Both the position numbers and the translations under genes were made by a program. Of a stretch of 64,000 nucleotides of DNA, positions 60,733 through 64,000 are shown piece by piece. The number at the start of each line of letters is the position of its first letter. The stretch's first letter is position 1. This stretch comes from Isoetes taiwanensis (lineage: Eukaryota; Streptophyta; Lycopodiopsida; Isoetales; Isoetaceae). The stretch spans positions 1 through 64,000 of the forward strand of contig JAJEKV010000300.1 in NCBI GenBank assembly GCA_021234155.1. The letters are read 5' to 3'. The notes beneath the pieces are model-generated. The model worked only from the letters and a program-made list of their open reading frames with translations, was not told the DNA's origin and did not search any database.

Positions 60733-60865
60733 CTATATACAAGAATTTGGCGCCGGCGGAGCCGGCGCCTTGTGCATCCCTTGGAGTCGAACTCAAGTGC
60801 GACCTTCGATGCGTCACTCGTGGTGTAGAGGGAGCATCGAATAGCTACATTATTATTTTATAGTT
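60733..60865 (-). mobile_element. SINE-like element with GC-rich palindromic end
   Basis: Perfect palindrome GGCGCCGGC-GGA-GCCGGCGCC (60749-60769) next to AAATTCTTGTATATAGATATAG on the minus strand. The minus strand also has a consensus Pol III B box (GTTCGACTC, about 60785-60793). Architecture and end sequence match 29346-29600. I infer the same SINE family; the 5' end is not certain. Confidence 0.45.
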
Positions 60866-61910
60866 TAACTTTAAGACAATGGTGATATGTCAATAAAATA
60901 TCAAATGAAGTTTAATTGGGATGGTTCTAACCTTGGGCGATCTTCTTTTTTCGGTTTCGGTTGATCTTGGACATGTTGGTCTTTAACATCATGACTTTTC
61001 TTTTATTTTGTTTATGCACTTTGATGATGTATGATTGATTGGGCCGATGTGCATCATGAATTTGCACTCTGCTTTAAATAAATAGGACATCTTCTTGCAT
61101 TTTTTGAATCGTGATTCCTTCTTTATTTCGTAGCTTTGTTGACATCTCTCTAATTCGGTTTGTCCATATCGAAAGCCATGCCACATTATCTAGGCCATCC
61201 CCCTGATTTAAATTGACTTATAAGCAGTTTGTGATTCAAACTTCTGTGATAAATTGGATGAATCCTTTAAAGATGCATACTCTGTTGTTAGCCTCAGATG
61301 GTTGAGAATGAAGATCAGAATAGTTTTGGCTATGCAAGTCAGAAAGATACATGCTCCATATCCTTTCCCAGGGAAGAAATAAAACCCAGTGTGCATTCTT
61401 TACAAAAAAGTGCTGAATGGGCCTCCGTATCATATCTAATTTTCATGTGATTGAAGTGTTCTCAATTACAGACGGCTGAAAGTGCATATTAGTTTTGTAA
61501 GCTCGCTTACCATGAATGGCTTACCTTAATCTGTGCCAAATACTCAGGCATGTAAAGGGGAGAAAAAACAGTGGCAAAAGTGGATTGTCAGATTTAATAC
61601 CTTCAAACTGCGTTTGGCAAAAAAGCTATAATGCATCATCACCATTTCCATGTTCAACATAAGCAGCGGTTATGGCATTGCAGGAAAACACATTTTTGAA
61701 TGATATTGCATTAAATACAGCTCTTGAATCCCCTGATTAGCTCTTGAATCCCCTAATTTGCCACATCTACCATAACAACTTATCGATCTCCAATCCATTT
61801 CTTATAATTTGCTTATGAATCTGTTTAACATCATCCAATGCCTTCAATTTGCTGAACACTCGTAGTATTCAAAAAGCTAATACAATAGTGGTTCTACTAA
61901 TTCTTTTTAG
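60866..61910. other. No recognisable gene
   Basis: AT-rich with short minus frames (60989-61186, 61208-61433) and no motif. A small direct repeat, AGCTCTTGAATCCCCT, lies at 61720-61755. Confidence 0.35.
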
Positions 61911-61956
61911 GTCGTTGCAGAAGAAATTGAGGCATCAGTGGGCATCCTCAAGGAGG
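61911..61956 (+). pseudogene. Possible orphan 46-bp exon
   Basis: TTCTTTTTAG precedes and GTAAAT follows a 46-bp open segment coding VVAEEIEASVGILKE. It is short, so chance is a real alternative, but the codons look host-like and the splice sites are good. The gene is unknown. Confidence 0.3.
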
Positions 61957-61988
61957 GTAAATATTTATTACTTTGAAAAAGATATAAC

Positions 61989-62142
61989 CTGGACTAAACT
62001 TTGCATCTAACTATGGCTATGAAACAACTTGAGTTGCGTACACAATGCCAATATTTTGGTGGGAACTGGACTAAACTTTGCATCTAACTATGGCTATGAA
62101 ACAACTTGAGTTGCGTACACAAGGCCAATATTTTGGTGGGAA
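61989..62142 (+). repeat. Near-perfect 77-bp tandem duplication
   Basis: 61989-62065 and 62066-62142 differ at one position (ACAATGCC against ACAAGGCC). The unit begins CTGGACTAAACTTTGCATCT. Such low divergence implies a recent duplication or an assembly artefact. Confidence 0.9.
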
Positions 62143-62750
62143 CATAGGTTCTGTCAGTATAACTAAGGAGATATACATTATTGTTTTTCTGATTCAAGCC
62201 TTTGCTGGGGTTCCTAGCTTGTATGCAGCACCTCGGCATATTTATTGCATCAAATTTGTGGTCTAGTGGGATGATCGAAGAGCATTCCCCACAAAAATTC
62301 CTCGTTATATTTGGACCCTCCTACGGTGCAAAATGGAACTCTAGGAAGATCACTCACTAATTTCTTTGCTTAGAACTTTCAAAAGATACCCACCATATCA
62401 TGCTACTTGTTCTAAAGATAGAGATGCCCCACCATATCATGTTACTTAATCCCAAGCCCGTTGGCATAAAAATTATGTGGTCCCACATTTCCCTAGTCGG
62501 AAGTTTGTGGTGCACCTTGAATGCTTAGTCTAGGGACGTTAATAGTAACATATTTTATGCCATATGGTTGAATATATTAAGGCATTATTAAGATATGTTA
62601 AATTTCAAACCATTAAAAGGCAATGTGTTATGTTATTGGAAAAAGTGGTTGAAGAACCATTGAGCATTGAGGTTAAATAGGTGAGCACCCCAATAGTGGG
62701 GCAACCACCATCGTGACAGATAGAAAACACGAAGATGGGCACCTGGGTCG
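62143..62750. other. No recognisable gene
   Basis: Short imperfect repeats of CCCACCATATCATG(C/T)TACTT occur at 62391 and 62430. Nothing else is visible. Confidence 0.35.
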
Positions 62751-62753
62751 GAA

Positions 62754-63167
62754 TTGGCCTCTGCCAATTTGTCTTCTGAGCCAACTATGTTGGCAAGTAA
62801 AACCATCAAAGAGTGGAGGCTGCAGGCATCGGAATTGGTATCGGAATCGGCTGCAGCCATCAGAATTGGCATCGGAATCGGATTGAAGACAGATAAAAAT
62901 GGGTCGTCTCAAATTCATCGCTGCCTAATTCATGGCTTGAATTGGAAGGCACTGTCTGAAATGACAGAGATTGTTTCACCCAAAAGAACTCCTCTTGCTG
63001 AACCCAAAATCCCTGTGTGGGTGTTTGGAGACGCCAAAAATAATTTGCAGGTGATTGGAGGCAGCGGCCAAGATAAGGATGGTCTGATTCACCTATTATC
63101 AGGTCGAATTTTGGGATTGCCACGCGAATTTGGAGGCCCATCAAGCATAAGAGAAATCAGAGGCTGA
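62754..63167 (+). CDS. Unrecognised 137-codon open frame
   Basis: The frame opens with an ATG and contains a short imperfect GGAATTGG/ATCGGAATCGG repeat (codons about 24-44: ELVSESAAAIRIGIGIG). The C-terminal half (IPVWVFGDAKNNLQVIGG) is not repetitive. An open frame of similar length overlaps on the other strand, which lowers the case for coding. No family is recognised. Confidence 0.25.
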   Translation: MASANLSSEPTMLASKTIKEWRLQASELVSESAAAIRIGIGIGLKTDKNGSSQIHRCLIHGLNWKALSEMTEIVSPKRTPLAEPKIPVWVFGDAKNNLQVIGGSGQDKDGLIHLLSGRILGLPREFGGPSSIREIRG

Positions 63168-63576
63168 TTTTAAGATCCATGGAGTAAAACCGGGTTTAGA
63201 GGTCCAATTTGATGGCTCTGAGGCCCAATTTGTGCTGTCAGCCCCGATTCTATGGTTTCTACCCTGTTCAGAGGTCGAGCTTAATGGTTCTGAGACTCGA
63301 TTTGTGATTAATAACCCTAATTTTATCGTTTCTAGGCTGTGGGAAAAAGAAAGAGTTACGTCAGTTTGGGTAACTTTATCTAGCTCAGCTTCACATACTC
63401 GGCTAATGAACTCGTAAAGAAAATACCAAAAAATGACAGGTGAATTCTATTCGGTTCTTACAGTCCTTGAAGCTTGAAGGGGTTGGTCAAGGCAATTACT
63501 ACAGATCTAGATGGAATGGACCCGAATAGGTCGCTCACACTATCTCCCCCCGATTGGGGTTATTAAATAAATTAGT
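63168..63576. other. No recognisable gene
   Basis: Repeats of CCAATTTGATGG/TGGCTCTGAGGCCCAATTTG wording around 63200-63310, otherwise nothing. Confidence 0.3.
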
Positions 63577-63667
63577 GGAAACCCTTCCGGGCTTCAATAT
63601 GGAAACCCTTCCGGATTTCCATGAAACCCAGAAGGGTTTCCATATCTTGAAGCCCGGAAGGGTTTCC
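63577..63667. repeat. 91-bp hairpin of GGAAACCCTTCC units
   Basis: Arms 63577-63612 and 63631-63667 are complementary over 36 bp with one extra base in the right arm; the loop is 18 nt. Each arm holds two GGAAACCCTTCC units, so the region also contains direct and partial internal repeats. Confidence 0.9.
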
Positions 63668-64000
63668 GTAAGAAAATATAAATATAAATAGATTATTTTT
63701 TGGGGGAAGAGATATCCACCGCTAATTAATTCTTAGAAATTAATTCCTACGGCTATTCTTGAAAAGCTTTTTAGAGAAAGGGATTTTTTTTTGTCTTACT
63801 CTTCTTCTTCCGGCGATTTCTTTCCTGTAAGTGAGAATTAGAAGCAGATCAGGAAGTGTTTCAAGGGGATTAAGGGGATTAGGGCGTAGGGGGAAGTGTT
63901 TCAAATGATTCAAGAACGGTGTAGTGAGTGATTCAATCAGGTATGAATGAAGAAGCCAATGTTCCAGGTGGATTTCTCGAAGTTCTTGAAGCATTGGCAT
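63668..64000 (-). other. Window edge; open minus frame truncated by the window end
   Basis: A minus-strand frame of at least 86 codons (63740-64000) runs off the edge. It is Leu/His-rich at its N-terminal end and Lys/Arg-rich at its C-terminus. Not recognised; it may be chance or the end of a decayed element. Confidence 0.25.

Noticed and set aside
60780-60860. Possible true tRNA gene
   Set aside because: A B box is present, but no A box at the right spacing and no cloverleaf could be drawn; a SINE fits better.

Overview
This looks like a heterochromatic, gene-poor stretch of a large plant nuclear genome. I find no intact host protein gene, rRNA or tRNA. Almost everything I can name is a transposable element or its remains: Helitron, a DUF7869 domain, MULE, LINE, Ty3/gypsy, a second LTR element, CACTA, a hAT MITE, SINE-like pieces and minisatellites. 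The plant calls rest on the SWIM-type MULE, a CACTA element with a subterminal repeat array, and an LTR element primed by initiator-Met tRNA. The gypsy pol resembles the Tf1/Tcn1-like chromovirus type and the DUF7869 family is abundant in non-seed plants. I therefore lean, by inference only, toward a fern, lycophyte or similar genome.

Left half (1-25200): a decayed Helitron Rep domain (+, 1361-2395); two clusters of GTATTC/GAATAC palindromes (4238-4510, 6225-6460); a decayed DUF7869 protein (+, 8400-9320); a decayed MULE transposase with a SWIM zinc finger (+, 14792-16062); inverted minisatellite blocks built on ATACCATGGT (16903-18870); and a decayed LINE with endonuclease and reverse transcriptase (+, about 22060-25080), preceded by a GC-rich region that may be its first ORF. 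25190-28800 is AT-rich and shows nothing recognisable.

Right half (28800-59960): a nest of elements. A repeat family that I call F occurs as a plus copy at 28800-29345, inside two long direct repeats (31426-32844, 34902-36353), and as a minus copy. The minus copy is split into 36539-37115 and 59383-59960 by about 22 kb of inserted material. That material is a minus-strand gypsy element (5' LTR 58861-59219, then gag, protease, RT, RNase H and part of the integrase). The gypsy is itself interrupted three times: by a 540-bp hAT-type MITE in the gag zinc knuckle (57416-57955, 8-bp duplication AGCTCCTC), by a 6.24-kb CACTA element in the RT (49546-55785, 3-bp duplication TGT), and by an 11.04-kb LTR element in the integrase (37247-48286, 5-bp duplication CCGGC). 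Each insertion has its family's expected terminal repeats and target-site duplication, so the order of events can be read from the sequence.

Right edge (59961-64000): SINE-like sequence, short tandem duplications, a possible orphan exon and a strong hairpin, with no recognisable gene. Paired repeat copies differ mainly at CAG/CTG/CCG-like sites. Together with the many frameshifts, this suggests that part of the apparent decay is base-calling error at methylated CHG sites in a noisy assembly. I saw no CRISPR array, operon or evidently new multi-gene system. The most unusual items are the nested structure, the 11-kb LTR element with an unrecognised interior and an inverted pair of hairpins in its leader, and the 577-bp F inverted repeat.
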